A stretch of 64,000 nt of DNA. It comes from Cyanosarcina radialis HA8281-LM2. Its GTDB lineage: Bacteria > Cyanobacteriota > Cyanobacteriia > Cyanobacteriales > CCAP-1448. The translations under genes and the position numbers were made by a program. The stretch lies in assembly GCA_019359615.1 (NCBI GenBank), contig JAHHHA010000009.1, forward strand, positions 62,001-126,000, in the 5' to 3' direction. The notes under the pieces are model-generated. The model ran no database searches, was not told the DNA's origin, and worked only from the letters and a program-made list of their open reading frames with translations. Within the stretch, counting starts at the first letter, position 1; every line of letters starts with the position of its first letter. Of this stretch, positions 44,928-54,460 are shown piece after piece.

Positions 44928-46157
44928 TTAAATAATTTTTAATTCGGGAATCGGAATAATAAATTTACCCTCACGTTGCCGATATTCAGCCTGTTGAGAG
45001 AGAATCTCGTCAGCAAAATTCCAAGTGAGAAGTAATACATAATCGGGCATACTCTCTAGCAGCTTCTCTGGGGGATAAATTGGCAGATGCGTACCTGGAG
45101 TATATCTTCCCTGTTTGTAGGTACTGCGATCGCTAACAAATTCTATAGTTTCCTTCCCCACACCAAAATAGTTCAGCAGCGTGCTACCTTTAGCAGAAGC
45201 ACCATAAGCCGCGATGCGCTTACCTTGGGCTTTAAACTCGCCTAATACGGTCAATAGATTTTTGCGTAGCTCCTCAACTTTTGCGCCAAAACTTTGGTAA
45301 TAATATAATCGATCTAAACCCCAGCTTGATTCTTGTTGAAGTAACTGTCGAACTGCGATCGATCGCTCTCCTTTTTTGCCGATAAAAACCCTGAGCGAAC
45401 CGCCGTGAATAGGAATTCGCTCGACATCTAAAACTAAGAGATTGTGACGTTGAAATAATTTATCTAATGCAGTCAGGGAAAAGTAACATAGATGCTCGTG
45501 GTAAATAGTATCGAACTCACAACCGTCAACCATATCCTTGACGTAAGGAGCTTCGATAACAGCTATGCCTGTATCTTTGAGAAGCAAGTTAATTCCGGCG
45601 GCAACACCATTTAAATCGGGGACGTGAGCTAGAACGTTATTAGCATGAATAATATCGGCTTCTTTGCCTTCTTCTCGCAATCGAGCGGCTAGCAATTTGC
45701 CAAAAAACTTACATAGAGTCGGAATCCCGCGTTCTTCTCTAGCAACGCGGGCAATATTTGCTGCTGGTTCGATCCCTAAAACAGGTATACTTTGTTGGTG
45801 ATAGTGCTGGAGCAAATAACCATCATTGCTGGCTATTTCTACGACTAGACTGTTGGTATTTAAGTCTTTAGAATTAATCAGGCGATCGCTAATTTCTTTG
45901 GCATTTTGCAAAGCCGTATCCGAAAAAGAAGAAAAGTAGAGGTACTCGCTAAATAACTGCTCTGGGGGTACGGTTTCTGTAATCTGCACCAAGCTACAGT
46001 GCGGACAAAAAGCTAAATCTAACGGGAAAGTAGATTCCGGCTGCTCTAGTCGCTCGGCTGTCAACAGCGCATTAGCCAGCGGTGTTTTCCCTAACGATAG
46101 CACCAGTTCTAAATTGGTTTGGCCGCAAGACCGACAGGGAGAGGAGCTATTGTTCAT
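44928..46157 (-). CDS. NDP-hexose C-methyltransferase (zinc-binding N-terminus)
   Basis: SAM-dependent C-methyltransferase of the TylC3/NovU-like group. An N-terminal zinc site is formed by CRSCGQ and [13 protein letters not shown]-binding core follows ([68 protein letters not shown]). The C-terminal Rossmann-like domain has [20 protein letters not shown] and [20 protein letters not shown]. It is expected to add a branch methyl group to a 4-keto-6-deoxyhexose. I chose the ATG at 46157, which overlaps the rfbG stop as ATGA; the frame from 46235 adds 26 unlikely residues. Confidence 0.9.
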   Translation of the reverse strand: MNNSSSPCRSCGQTNLELVLSLGKTPLANALLTAERLEQPESTFPLDLAFCPHCSLVQITETVPPEQLFSEYLYFSSFSDTALQNAKEISDRLINSKDLNTNSLVVEIASNDGYLLQHYHQQSIPVLGIEPAANIARVAREERGIPTLCKFFGKLLAARLREEGKEADIIHANNVLAHVPDLNGVAAGINLLLKDTGIAVIEAPYVKDMVDGCEFDTIYHEHLCYFSLTALDKLFQRHNLLVLDVERIPIHGGSLRVFIGKKGERSIAVRQLLQQESSWGLDRLYYYQSFGAKVEELRKNLLTVLGEFKAQGKRIAAYGASAKGSTLLNYFGVGKETIEFVSDRSTYKQGRYTPGTHLPIYPPEKLLESMPDYVLLLTWNFADEILSQQAEYRQREGKFIIPIPELKII

Positions 46158-47149
46158 GGGGTTGCTCCGAGAAATTGTTGGTACCAAGCGATCGTTTTTT
46201 CCAAGCCTGTTTCTAGAGTAAATAAAGGCTGCCAATCGAGCAACTCTCGTGCTTTACCAGCACTAAGGTACTGGTGGCGGATTTCATATACAGCTTGATT
46301 TTGAACGTCAGGCTCTAGTTGAGAATCCATCATAGCTAGAATTTGCTCGACCAACTCAAGAACTTTAACCTGAATCTCATTGGAAAAATTAAATGCTTGC
46401 CCTCGTAAATCTGGATTATCTGCCAGTTTCTCGGCTAACAAGGTATAAGCAGCAGCGCCATCTTCAACATAGAAATAGTCTCGGACGTAATTGCCATCAG
46501 AGCGAATTACGGGTTTTTGTCCTCGCAAGATAGTGCGAATAGTTCCTGGAACGATGCGGTTCCAGTTTAAATCGCCCCCACCGTAGAAGTTGCCGCAACG
46601 AGCGATTAATACGGGTAATTTGTAAGTATGAGCGTAGGTTTGAGCGATTAAGTCGCCACAAGACTTGCTGACATCGTAGGGGTGCAATCCAGCTAGCGGA
46701 GTTTCTTCGGTATAGGGTAATTTTTGTTGTTCGCCATAGGCTTTATCTGAAGAAGCTACAATCACCTGTTTGACATTGGGACTGCGCCGACAAGCTTCTA
46801 ACAACGACCAAGTACCAGTAATATTACTTTCAAACGTAGATATAGGATTGCGGTTAGCAATTCCAACTATGGTCTGAGCCGCTAAGTGGATGACCGTATC
46901 GACTTCATACTCGACTAGCGATCGCTCTAGAATAGCTTGTTCTCTGACATCGCCGCGCACTACTTTAACTTTTTCTAGTAGTTGAGTTTGCACGAGTTCG
47001 CACTGAGGCACCCAATCTCGAACCAGACAAATAACATCTGCCCCCAGAGATACCAACCGCTTGACTAACCATCCTCCCACTAAGCCAGTTGCACCTGTTA
47101 CCAAAGTGGGACGATCTCGCCAGAATTTATAATTGTCAATTACGCTCAT
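46154..47149 (-). CDS. rfbG: CDP-glucose 4,6-dehydratase
   Basis: Converts CDP-glucose to CDP-4-keto-6-deoxyglucose with bound NAD. Extended [23 protein letters not shown] (G-x-x-G-x-x-G), [40 protein letters not shown], and YDVSK as YxxxK, then [20 protein letters not shown] and [18 protein letters not shown]. The ATG at 47149 overlaps the rfbF stop as ATGA; a frame from 47164 would add five residues. Length 331 is slightly short for the family. It is the second step of the operon's sugar pathway. Confidence 0.93.
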   Translation of the reverse strand: MSVIDNYKFWRDRPTLVTGATGLVGGWLVKRLVSLGADVICLVRDWVPQCELVQTQLLEKVKVVRGDVREQAILERSLVEYEVDTVIHLAAQTIVGIANRNPISTFESNITGTWSLLEACRRSPNVKQVIVASSDKAYGEQQKLPYTEETPLAGLHPYDVSKSCGDLIAQTYAHTYKLPVLIARCGNFYGGGDLNWNRIVPGTIRTILRGQKPVIRSDGNYVRDYFYVEDGAAAYTLLAEKLADNPDLRGQAFNFSNEIQVKVLELVEQILAMMDSQLEPDVQNQAVYEIRHQYLSAGKARELLDWQPLFTLETGLEKTIAWYQQFLGATP

Positions 47150-47916
47150 TCCCAGACCTTCCACGGTGGATTACCACTTTGCCAAAGGTTTTCTAATAAT
47201 CGTAAATCCCGCAGCGTATCCATACACTGCCAGAAGTCATTATGGCGGTATGCTGCTAGTTGACTGTTAGCGGCTAAACGCTCTAGTAAACCTACTTCCA
47301 AGCTGCTATTATCGTCTTCTAAATATTTAAAAACTTCAGGCTCAAAAACTAGAAATCCTCCATTAATCCATCCTTCACCAATTTGAGGTTTTTCAGTAAA
47401 TTCTGCTACTAAATCACCTTCAAATATCAACCCTCCAAATCGTGCGGGAGGACGAACTGCGGTTACGGTTGCCAGCTTGCCGTGAGATTTATGAAATTTA
47501 TATAACTCGGCAAGATTAACATTAGCTACTCCATCTCCATAAGTCACCATGAATGTTTCATCTTTTAACCACGGTTCTAACCGCTTGACCCGACCGCCAG
47601 TAAGTGTATCTAGCCCGGTATCTATCAGGTGAACTAGCCAATCTTCCGACTCGCGATCGTGTACCTGAACTTTGCCATTGGCTAAGTTAACTGTCATACT
47701 ACCGCTAAGAGCGTAGTAATCTAGAAAATAATGTTTAATAATCTCGCTCTTATATCCTAAAGCAATAAAGAATTCTTTGAAATTATAGCGAGCGTAGTGT
47801 TTCATAATGTGCCACAAAATCGGCCGCCCACCAATTTCCACCATCGGCTTTGGTTTAACTTGTGTTTCTTCAGATAAACGGGTTCCTAAACCGCCAGCCA
47901 GGATGACAACTCGCAT
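47146..47916 (-). CDS. rfbF: Glucose-1-phosphate cytidylyltransferase
   Basis: Makes CDP-glucose from CTP and glucose-1-phosphate. The nucleotidyltransferase signature is [20 protein letters not shown], then [20 protein letters not shown], the family block [51 protein letters not shown], and [18 protein letters not shown]. Length 256 is standard. It is the first gene of the roughly 10.9 kb minus-strand glycan operon, with a 317-base upstream region free of genes. Confidence 0.96.
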   Translation of the reverse strand: MRVVILAGGLGTRLSEETQVKPKPMVEIGGRPILWHIMKHYARYNFKEFFIALGYKSEIIKHYFLDYYALSGSMTVNLANGKVQVHDRESEDWLVHLIDTGLDTLTGGRVKRLEPWLKDETFMVTYGDGVANVNLAELYKFHKSHGKLATVTAVRPPARFGGLIFEGDLVAEFTEKPQIGEGWINGGFLVFEPEVFKYLEDDNSSLEVGLLERLAANSQLAAYRHNDFWQCMDTLRDLRLLENLWQSGNPPWKVWE

Positions 47917-48233
47917 AAATTCTTATCCTGCTTTAAAAAATTCATAGGAGACTTTAAATTTTTTATTGAGCTTGACGAGTATTTTCAAAGAGACGATCGC
48001 CCTAAGTTAGTTAATGACAAAACTACAAACGATTGCTATTCATACTCTACATTACCAGCCTCTTCTCTTATCTGAGATAATTTAGCTTTAAATTTAGAAT
48101 TGGCTAGATCGATCCTAATCTCGATCGGTTTTTATAAAGAAGCGGACCCACAGAAGATTAAGCCATTTTCTCAGGACTTACTTATATCTCTTAATCTTCA
48201 AATGGTTAGAGATTTATTATTTTCTTGAGATAG
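47917..48233. other. Intergenic region upstream of the glycan operon
   Basis: AT-rich, with no frame resembling a gene. It should hold the rfbF promoter on the minus strand. I see no clear operator or terminator hairpin. Confidence 0.55.
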
Positions 48234-48620
48234 TTATTTCTTTTCTACCTTACCAGCCTGCTGTTTCACCTGAGCTAACAAGGTTTTAAAATCGTCTCGA
48301 TCGGGGTTAAGCTTAACTAGCTTTTCTAAAGGTCCGATCGCACCTTTGAGGTCATTCATCTGCAATCTCGCATCTGCCAGTCCTTGCAAAGCCACCTGAT
48401 TATTTGGTTCCCGCTGCAAAACTGCTTCGTAACCCTGTGCTTGTTTTTGCAGTTGTTGCCGAGCATCTTGAGACTGTGTAGCTGCGGTAGCGTCGGTTGC
48501 TTGGTTGGGAGGATTAGTAAACAGACCGATCGCTCCAAAGAGAGTCGAACCGAGAAAGGCAAAGCCAGAGATCAGCATAAATACTTTATAGATTGGTTTT
48601 TGAGCGGTACTTTGAGTCAT
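48234..48620 (-). CDS. Membrane-anchored TPR protein
   Basis: 128 residues. One N-terminal helix (VFMLISGFAFLGSTLFGAIG) is followed by an Ala/Gln-rich linker and two tetratricopeptide units (QAQGYEAVLQREPNNQVALQ, GLADARLQMNDLKGAIGPLE, KLVKLNPDRDDFKTLLAQVK). A small cyanobacterial-type protein-interaction factor, either membrane-bound or exported. Partner unknown. It has its own gap on both sides. Confidence 0.8.
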   Translation of the reverse strand: MTQSTAQKPIYKVFMLISGFAFLGSTLFGAIGLFTNPPNQATDATAATQSQDARQQLQKQAQGYEAVLQREPNNQVALQGLADARLQMNDLKGAIGPLEKLVKLNPDRDDFKTLLAQVKQQAGKVEKK

Positions 48621-48825
48621 GGCTAGTTGTTAAGATCTCTTGATAAAGCGATCGCTGATGTCTCTAAGTTTACTAGACTCCTAGAGCGTCACCACCGAGC
48701 TATAGCTAAATTACCCAATTATGGGTAAAGAGCGATCGCCCCCCTGAGAACTTTACTCTTGCTCGATCGGTAATATGGTAGCGATCTCCCCTCACTGCTT
48801 CATAATCGCTCCCCGAACTCCGTTG

Positions 48826-49236
48826 TCACTGCCGAGTTATCTCTGCTGGCATGGCCTCTAGCACGGCTGTATACACTTGTTTGGCAAGGCGAAAAGCTTT
48901 CTTGAGTTCGCCTGGGGTAGGGTTGAAGTCTTCGGTGGGGTCGCTGGGATATCGATAGGTTTGGTTATATTCGCTTAAGCAATTTGCTTCTTTAAGTGAC
49001 GTTGATAACTCGGGTTTAATGCTGGCAACTTCTTGGAGCAAAGTGTTGATATTGTGAGTCTTGCCTGGATCTCGATCGTGTAGAATCAGAAATCCTTTTA
49101 GGGCTTTTTCTGCACTTTGCTGGCAATGGTAAATGGCAACGTCAGGAAAATCAGAGGCTAACTTTTGCGCCACCATTAGATCTCTTTGTGCTTTCTTGAC
49201 CCAAAATTGCACAAGAATGCGTTTTCCCTTGTCCAT
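48826..49236 (-). CDS. HEPN domain protein
   Basis: 136 residues. VQFWVKKAQRDLMVAQKLAS, AIYHCQQSAEKALKGFLILH and THNINTLLQEVASI are the classic HEPN helices. In HEPN/MNT modules the HEPN protein is a toxin RNase or its inactive partner. The catalytic R-x4-6-H motif is not evident (the loop reads QTYRYPSDPTED), so an RNase toxin is doubtful here. It overlaps the MNT gene by 86 bases in another frame. Confidence 0.85.
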   Translation of the reverse strand: MDKGKRILVQFWVKKAQRDLMVAQKLASDFPDVAIYHCQQSAEKALKGFLILHDRDPGKTHNINTLLQEVASIKPELSTSLKEANCLSEYNQTYRYPSDPTEDFNPTPGELKKAFRLAKQVYTAVLEAMPAEITRQ

Positions 49237-49555
49237 AAAGTAACTTTCCTTCTTCTACAATTTTTCTGTGCAATGAAGCTGGTACGGTTTTAAACATCTC
49301 AACCACTGAGCGAGTAACGACCATCACATCAACATCAGCATGAATATCAGCGATCGCCTCTCTCCCGTTAACTGCCCATTGAGTGCGATTAAATCCTGGA
49401 ATGCCATCGGGGACAATAACGCACACGTCCAAGTCGCTGTATTTATCGGGCGTTCCCCACGCATAGGAGCCGAACAGAATTACCTCTTCTGGATCGAGTT
49501 CTGCTACTAGGCGGCGGGTGACTTCTTGTATGACTTCTTCAGTAATGGGGTTCAT
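49151..49555 (-). CDS. MNT-type nucleotidyltransferase
   Basis: Minimal nucleotidyltransferase: VILFGSYAWGTPDKYSDLDV carries G29-S30 and the metal-binding Asp41 and Asp43, with a third acid in ADVDVMVV. In known pairs the MNT protein AMPylates the HEPN toxin as antitoxin. The C-terminal 30 residues (YGQGKTHSCAILGQESTKR) are coded across the overlap with the HEPN gene and do not look conserved; the usual family end is near GKLLYG. Confidence 0.85.
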   Translation of the reverse strand: MNPITEEVIQEVTRRLVAELDPEEVILFGSYAWGTPDKYSDLDVCVIVPDGIPGFNRTQWAVNGREAIADIHADVDVMVVTRSVVEMFKTVPASLHRKIVEEGKLLYGQGKTHSCAILGQESTKRSNGGAKVSL

Positions 49556-49737
49556 AGCCGATCGAAGTTAGAGGTGGTTGGGATTGATTGATAATTTAGG
49601 TTTATTTATCTAGCGATCGCCCCTTATATAGCCAGTCTAAATTATTCATGAAATTGCGATCTAGCCGTCCCGGCTGTCCCATAGGCAGGCAGGATGACTG
49701 CCCTACAAGATTGTTCGCCAATGAAATAGACTCGCTA

Positions 49738-50316
49738 TTACTCCCTCAGCGCTTTAATAAATTCTTTCACTGCATCGTATTGGTCGTAATAGGTGATGTA
49801 TCGCTTTAACAAAGCTAAATCTAATTCTGGGAGTAAGATACTGCGATCGACTCGCTGATATTCCCCTTGCAAGTGATAGATATTAAGGCTACCATCTTCC
49901 CACAACCAAACTTCTGCTACGCTTATCCGTTTATATAACTGCAATATATCTATCCCACCGCTAGTAAATATAACCTCGATCGCTAAGTCAGGAATTGGCT
50001 TTTTGGTATTTAAATTATATGATTCATCCGGTTCTTTTCTCGCTCCTAGCTCTTGACTTCCTAAAGTCGGACCACCTCGAATATAGAATCTAATATCTTT
50101 TTCTCTCATATAAGCTTCTACCAACGCCCGAATCGTGCCTTTGGTATCTTCATGCTCTGGGCTAACAGTCATAATTTCTAAAGTTCCATCCAAGTAAGCA
50201 AACTTGACTCCAGCCACATTTTCAAAAACCGCTTCTATGGCCTCAAATTGCGCCCAGCTAATGCCAGTAAGTGTTAAGCAACGATCTGGAGTTTTGGCTT
50301 CCAAAGCGATAGTCAT
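49738..50316 (-). CDS. Uma2 family endonuclease-like protein
   Basis: PD-(D/E)XK-fold protein of the cyanobacteria-abundant Uma2 group: LTGISWAQFEAIEAVF, FAYLDGTLEIMTVSPEHEDT, EPDESYNLNTKKPIPDLAIE and VIFTSGG, then AEVWLWEDGSLNIYHLQGEY. The D...E-x-x-E-like core (PDLAIEV) is preserved. Function unknown. The ATG at 50316 is preferred, matching the start of its paralogue. It forms a tandem pair with the next gene. Confidence 0.88.
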   Translation of the reverse strand: MTIALEAKTPDRCLTLTGISWAQFEAIEAVFENVAGVKFAYLDGTLEIMTVSPEHEDTKGTIRALVEAYMREKDIRFYIRGGPTLGSQELGARKEPDESYNLNTKKPIPDLAIEVIFTSGGIDILQLYKRISVAEVWLWEDGSLNIYHLQGEYQRVDRSILLPELDLALLKRYITYYDQYDAVKEFIKALRE

Positions 50317-50462
50317 AATTGTTAACCTAGTTTTTTTAACGATCGATATATTCTGTAAACGTTTCTCTATTTTAACCAGCATCAGGAGTTCCTGTTACCA
50401 ATCGACATATCGCCCCCTGGCAACTTGCCCCTGCACGATGGCAATCTGGTAGCGATCGCTTT

Positions 50463-51044
50463 CTATTCCTCCCTCAGTGCCTTAATAAATTCAGTGATGG
50501 CATCGTATTGGTCGTGATAAGTAATGTATCGAACCAACAGAGCTAAATCCAGTTCTGGCAGTAAAACGCTGCGATCGACTCGCCGATAATCACCCGACAG
50601 ATGATAAATTGCCAATACTCCATCTTCCCAAAACCAAACTTCTGGCACGCCCAAACGTTTATAGAACTCTAATTTATCTAAACCGCCGCTGGTAAATATC
50701 ACCTCGATCGCTAGATCGGGAATAGATTTTTTCGTTTGCAAATTATATGATTCGTCAGGCTCTTTTCTAGCGTTTTGCTCTCGACCGCCCAGAGTTGGCC
50801 TGCCTTTAACATAAAACCGGATATCTTTCTGTCTCATGTATGCCTCTAGCAGTAAACCAATTGTACTTTTAGCTTCTTCATGTCCTTCACCAATTGTCAT
50901 AATCTCTAGCATTCCGTCTAAGTAGAACAGTCTAATACCTCCGACATCTGCTAAAGCAGCGTCTATAGCTTCTAGTTGCGACCAACTAATGCCAGGGAGG
51001 ATTAAACACCGATCTTGAGTTTTGGTTTCTAAGGTTATAGTCAT
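50463..51044 (-). CDS. Uma2 family endonuclease-like protein (paralogue)
   Basis: 193 residues, closely similar along its whole length to the previous gene: LPGISWSQLEAIDAALADVG, YLDGMLEIMTIGEGHEEAKS, EPDESYNLQTKKSIPDLAIE, PEVWFWEDGVLAIYHLSGDY and ELDLALLVRYITYHDQYDAI. The pair shows a local gene duplication. Nuclease role not demonstrated for the family. Confidence 0.88.
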   Translation of the reverse strand: MTITLETKTQDRCLILPGISWSQLEAIDAALADVGGIRLFYLDGMLEIMTIGEGHEEAKSTIGLLLEAYMRQKDIRFYVKGRPTLGGREQNARKEPDESYNLQTKKSIPDLAIEVIFTSGGLDKLEFYKRLGVPEVWFWEDGVLAIYHLSGDYRRVDRSVLLPELDLALLVRYITYHDQYDAITEFIKALREE

Positions 51045-51159
51045 AAGACCTTCACTTAATGCAGTCGATAATTGTATTCTAATAGCTAAAGCTCATTCCA
51101 ACTGAGTTTAGCAGCAGAAAGGTAATAGGGATTCCAAATTCAGTTTCAAAATGCTCTTT

Positions 51160-51225
51160 TTTCTTTAGTTCGCGCAGGCGAACTTCGGTTGCCAAGGCTG
51201 CGACTTTAGTTGCCAAGCTGGGAAT
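51160..51225. repeat. Degenerate intergenic inverted-repeat element
   Basis: TTCGCGCAGGCGAACTTCGG followed by TTGCCAAGGCTGCGACTTTAG resembles the two-hairpin element at 4841-4907. No gene. Confidence 0.4.
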
Positions 51226-51314
51226 GATAACCTGAAACGGTTGCCTGTCAACTGTTCCCTTTTTTGATAAGATCCAACAAGAACAATAAGTAAACTTTGT
51301 AAGCCGAGATATTG

Positions 51315-52139
51315 ATGAATAAATTAAATCTTTCTCGCTTTCCTCGGAATATTAGTCAATCTGTATGGGTATTCTTGATACTTTTGCTATCCATTGTCGC
51401 GATCGGCAAACTTCAAGAACCTCAACTCAAAAAACTCAAAAGCGATCTTCCCTCTTCATTAACAGAACTTAAAAGACAAGAAGATGGTGAAAAAGCTCGT
51501 CTTAATCTTTGGCAAAAAGCTCCCACCTTTGGATTTGATAATTTACTAGCAAGTTGGGTGTTTTTAGAATTTATCCAGTATTTTGGGGATGAAAAAGTTC
51601 GCAAACTGACTGGATATAATATCAGCCCTAACTATTTTGCAGTAATTCTCGATCGCGATCCGAGATTCTTAGACGCTTATTTCTATTTATCGACTAGTGT
51701 TTCTATATTTGCTGGTAAGCCAGAGGAATCGATCGCGCTGATGAACGAACAACTCAACAGTAACTTAATATCGCCCAAAGTTCCTCCTAGAGCCTATTAT
51801 ATTTGGCGGTATAAAGCGATCGATGAATTGTTATTCTTAGGCGACGGCAAGCTAGCCAAAAAATCTTTTGAAAAGGCGGCAGAATGGGCAAAAAGTTACG
51901 ACGATCCAGAAAGCCAAAACGTAGCATCAGTTTCTCAAGCAACAGCAGATTTTTTGGCCAAAAATCCATCTAGTAAAATCGCTCAGGTTAGCGCCTGGGA
52001 AATGGTTTTAAGAAATGCCGCCGATCGCGCTAGTTGCGATCGAGCGATCTCTAATATCGAAAGATTGGGAGGTAAGGTAATCAAAACATTAGGAGAAGAT
52101 TGCAATAATTTTCCAGTCGAACCACCGAAGGAAGATTAG
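51315..52139 (+). CDS. Conserved cyanobacterial protein, unknown function
   Basis: 274 residues. One N-terminal membrane helix (VWVFLILLLSIVAIGKL) is followed by a helical, TPR-like body: FGFDNLLASWVFLEFIQYFG, NYFAVILDRDPRFLDAYFYL, STSVSIFAGKPEESIALMNE and DELLFLGDGKLAKKSFEKAA, and a last segment with two cysteines (RASCDRAISNIERLG, LGEDCNNF). I recognise the pattern from other cyanobacteria but no function. The ATG at 51315 is preferred over a TTG one codon earlier. Confidence 0.75.
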   Translation: MNKLNLSRFPRNISQSVWVFLILLLSIVAIGKLQEPQLKKLKSDLPSSLTELKRQEDGEKARLNLWQKAPTFGFDNLLASWVFLEFIQYFGDEKVRKLTGYNISPNYFAVILDRDPRFLDAYFYLSTSVSIFAGKPEESIALMNEQLNSNLISPKVPPRAYYIWRYKAIDELLFLGDGKLAKKSFEKAAEWAKSYDDPESQNVASVSQATADFLAKNPSSKIAQVSAWEMVLRNAADRASCDRAISNIERLGGKVIKTLGEDCNNFPVEPPKED

Positions 52140-52215
52140 GGGAGAGATGGGGAGATGGGGAGATGGGAAGGTGGGGAGATGGGGAGATGGGGAGATGGGG
52201 AGGTGGGGAGAGAAT
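52139..52215. repeat. GGGGAGATG octamer array
   Basis: About eight copies of GGGGAGAT / GGGGAGGT directly follow the stop of the preceding gene. The unit is the same one found in frame inside the nuclease gene at 6613-6722. Confidence 0.85.
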
Positions 52216-52330
52216 TCTTCATTCCACACTCAACACTTCCAAAGCTCCACACTTAACACTTTCTAACTTTTAAACTTCTCGATCGAGCGGTTAAAATGCA
52301 GAACTTATCAGGCTTAGGCGAAGAAAAATT

Positions 52331-53500
52331 GTGGACTTACTAGAATATCAGGCTAAAGAATTATTTCGGGAAATCGGGATTCCAGTTTTGCCCTCGCAGC
52401 GAATCGAGAATCCTAGAGAAATCAAGGGTTTGCTACTTCCTTATCCAGTGGTGCTGAAGTCTCAGGTGCGAGTTGGCGGTAGGGGCAGATCTGGCGGAGT
52501 GCGATTTGTCGAAAATACCATCGATGCGATCGCGGCCGCCAGGACGATTTTTAATTTGTCCATTTTGGGCGAATACCCGAAAGTATTGCTCGCAGAAGCT
52601 AAATACGATGCCGAACGAGAGTTATATTTAGCGGTAGTTTTAGACTATACCGCTAAACGCCCCGTCCTCTTAGGCTCTGGTCGAGGAGGGATGGACGCTG
52701 AAGCCGTAATGCAACATATGCAGCAAGTCGTAGTCAACCAAGAATTTTCCCCTTTCTACGGGCGACATTTAGCGATCGCTATGGGACTTCAAGGTCAGCT
52801 AATCGAATCAGTCAGCACTATTGTCGAAAAAATGTACCAACTATTCGTGCAAAAAGACCTCGATTTAGTCGAAATTAACCCCCTCGGCGTTAGTTCTGAT
52901 GGGAAAGTGATGGCTCTCGATGGCAAAATTGCCGTCAATGACGATGCAATAGAGCGCCATCGAGATCTGGAGTTGCTGGTATCAAAGCTCGCTGATGCTA
53001 AAAAACCGCCATCGAGTTTAAAAACCGAACTCAGAAGACTCAACTGGTCAACCAAAGAAGGTAACTTGGGGATTATCTGTAATGACACCAGCTTAGCCAT
53101 GGCTACTCTAGATTTAGTTAGCGAAGCCAAAGGCAAGCCATGTGAGTGTTTGATTTTGGGTGAAGATATACCAACATTGCACCCCCAACAGCTAGAAAGT
53201 GCCTTGGAACAACTCACTCAGTCAAAAAATCTCAAAGCTATCTTGGTAAATATTCTAGGAAACGCGGCATACTGTGAAGAAATAGCAACTGTCATGGGTT
53301 CGTATTTACAAGAGCGAGTTGAGAAAAAAACAGCGATCGGAGCGATGAAAATACCTCATATAATCCTGCGTTTAGGAGGAGGAAACCTCGACTTCGATGT
53401 CGATCGCTTTCCCGATTTATCCATCCATGCCATCGATAACTTAGATAATGCCATCGAGCGAGCGATCGCTTTAGCCAAATTGCCTGCCAAGACTTCGTAA
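52331..53500 (+). CDS. sucC: Succinate-CoA ligase, beta subunit
   Basis: ATP-grasp subunit of succinyl-CoA synthetase: succinyl-CoA + ADP + Pi to succinate + CoA + ATP. MDLLEYQAKELFREIGIPVL, VLKSQVRVGGRGRSGGVRFV (ATP-grasp lysine and Gly loop), and DLVEINPLGVSSDGKVMALD (metal site E and N, D) are present. Length 389 matches the family. It starts with GTG. In cyanobacteria this enzyme closes the TCA cycle with 2-oxoglutarate decarboxylase shunts. sucD follows 72 bases downstream. Confidence 0.93.
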   Translation: MDLLEYQAKELFREIGIPVLPSQRIENPREIKGLLLPYPVVLKSQVRVGGRGRSGGVRFVENTIDAIAAARTIFNLSILGEYPKVLLAEAKYDAERELYLAVVLDYTAKRPVLLGSGRGGMDAEAVMQHMQQVVVNQEFSPFYGRHLAIAMGLQGQLIESVSTIVEKMYQLFVQKDLDLVEINPLGVSSDGKVMALDGKIAVNDDAIERHRDLELLVSKLADAKKPPSSLKTELRRLNWSTKEGNLGIICNDTSLAMATLDLVSEAKGKPCECLILGEDIPTLHPQQLESALEQLTQSKNLKAILVNILGNAAYCEEIATVMGSYLQERVEKKTAIGAMKIPHIILRLGGGNLDFDVDRFPDLSIHAIDNLDNAIERAIALAKLPAKTS

Positions 53501-53572
53501 CATCTCCTTAACCTGCTATCCCCTCGATCGCCGCTAAGATCGACAGAACAGATCGGAGCTACCTCTACCTCC

Positions 53573-54460
53573 ATGAAATTAAAGCCTGATAGTAAAGTTT
53601 TAATCCAGGGCATCACCGAGCCGCTGGCCAGCATTTATACCGCCAGGATGAAAGCTTATGGGACTAATATCGTCGCTGGTGTCAGTCCTGGAGAGGGCGG
53701 GCAGCAAATCCACGATCTGCCAATTTTCGATCTAGTCGAACAAGCCTTAGCTGTTACCGGGCCGGTCGATACCACAATTATCTTTGTCAAGCCTTACTGG
53801 GTATTAGATGCAGCTTTAGAGGCGATCGCGGCCGGAATTCGCCAAATTATTCTCGTTACTGGCAACATCCCGCCTTTAGATATCGTCTGCCTGTTGAGAA
53901 CAGCCGAAGCCACCGATACGTTGATTCTCGGCCCTAGCAGTTCTGGCATCATCGTTCCAGGGTCTATTCTGTTGGGAACTCAAGAGAGCGAATTCTACAC
54001 CCCTGGAGAAATAGGTATAATCGGCCAAACCGGAGCGATCGCGCAAGAAGTTGCCTGGGAATTGACTCAAGCTGGGTTAGGACAGTCGATTAGCGTCAAT
54101 TTGGGCAAAGATGCCATCTTTGGTTCTGACGTTCGCCAGTGGTTGCAAATATTAGAAGAAGATGACAACACCAAAGCGATCGTTTTAGTCGGACAGCCCG
54201 ATTGCGGTTGGGAAAGATTAGCCGAATATATCGTCAGCGCGATCGATAAACCAGTAGTTGCTTACTTGGCAGGAATTCACTCTCCCCCAGATAAGCGGCT
54301 AGGTCACGCCTATACGATGATTGCTTATTACCTCTCGATTCCCGTAGATGACGCTGACACCTACCAACATCAAATCGCCAGTTTCAAGCAAGCCAAAATT
54401 GCGATCGCCAAGCGCCCTTCCCAAATTCCCGAATTAGTCGCCAAGGCTTTAAAGAAATAG
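53573..54460 (+). CDS. sucD: Succinate-CoA ligase, alpha subunit
   Basis: CoA-binding and phosphorylated subunit. The CoA domain has KVLIQGITEPLASIYTARMK, AYGTNIVAGVSPGEGGQQIH and LGPSSSGIIVPGSILLG, and the ligase part has GEIGIIGQTGAIAQEVAWEL. His245 in KRLGHAYTMIA corresponds to the phosphohistidine. The usual GAIIAGGKGTA after that His is replaced by AYTMIAYYLSIPVDD. Length 295 is normal. It pairs with sucC as an operon. Confidence 0.88.
   Translation: MKLKPDSKVLIQGITEPLASIYTARMKAYGTNIVAGVSPGEGGQQIHDLPIFDLVEQALAVTGPVDTTIIFVKPYWVLDAALEAIAAGIRQIILVTGNIPPLDIVCLLRTAEATDTLILGPSSSGIIVPGSILLGTQESEFYTPGEIGIIGQTGAIAQEVAWELTQAGLGQSISVNLGKDAIFGSDVRQWLQILEEDDNTKAIVLVGQPDCGWERLAEYIVSAIDKPVVAYLAGIHSPPDKRLGHAYTMIAYYLSIPVDDADTYQHQIASFKQAKIAIAKRPSQIPELVAKALKK

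Noticed and set aside
52331..54460. Possibility that sucC/sucD encode a malate-CoA ligase
   Set aside because: Lengths and general motifs match cyanobacterial succinyl-CoA synthetase; nothing specific to malate use is seen, and no partner lyase is adjacent.
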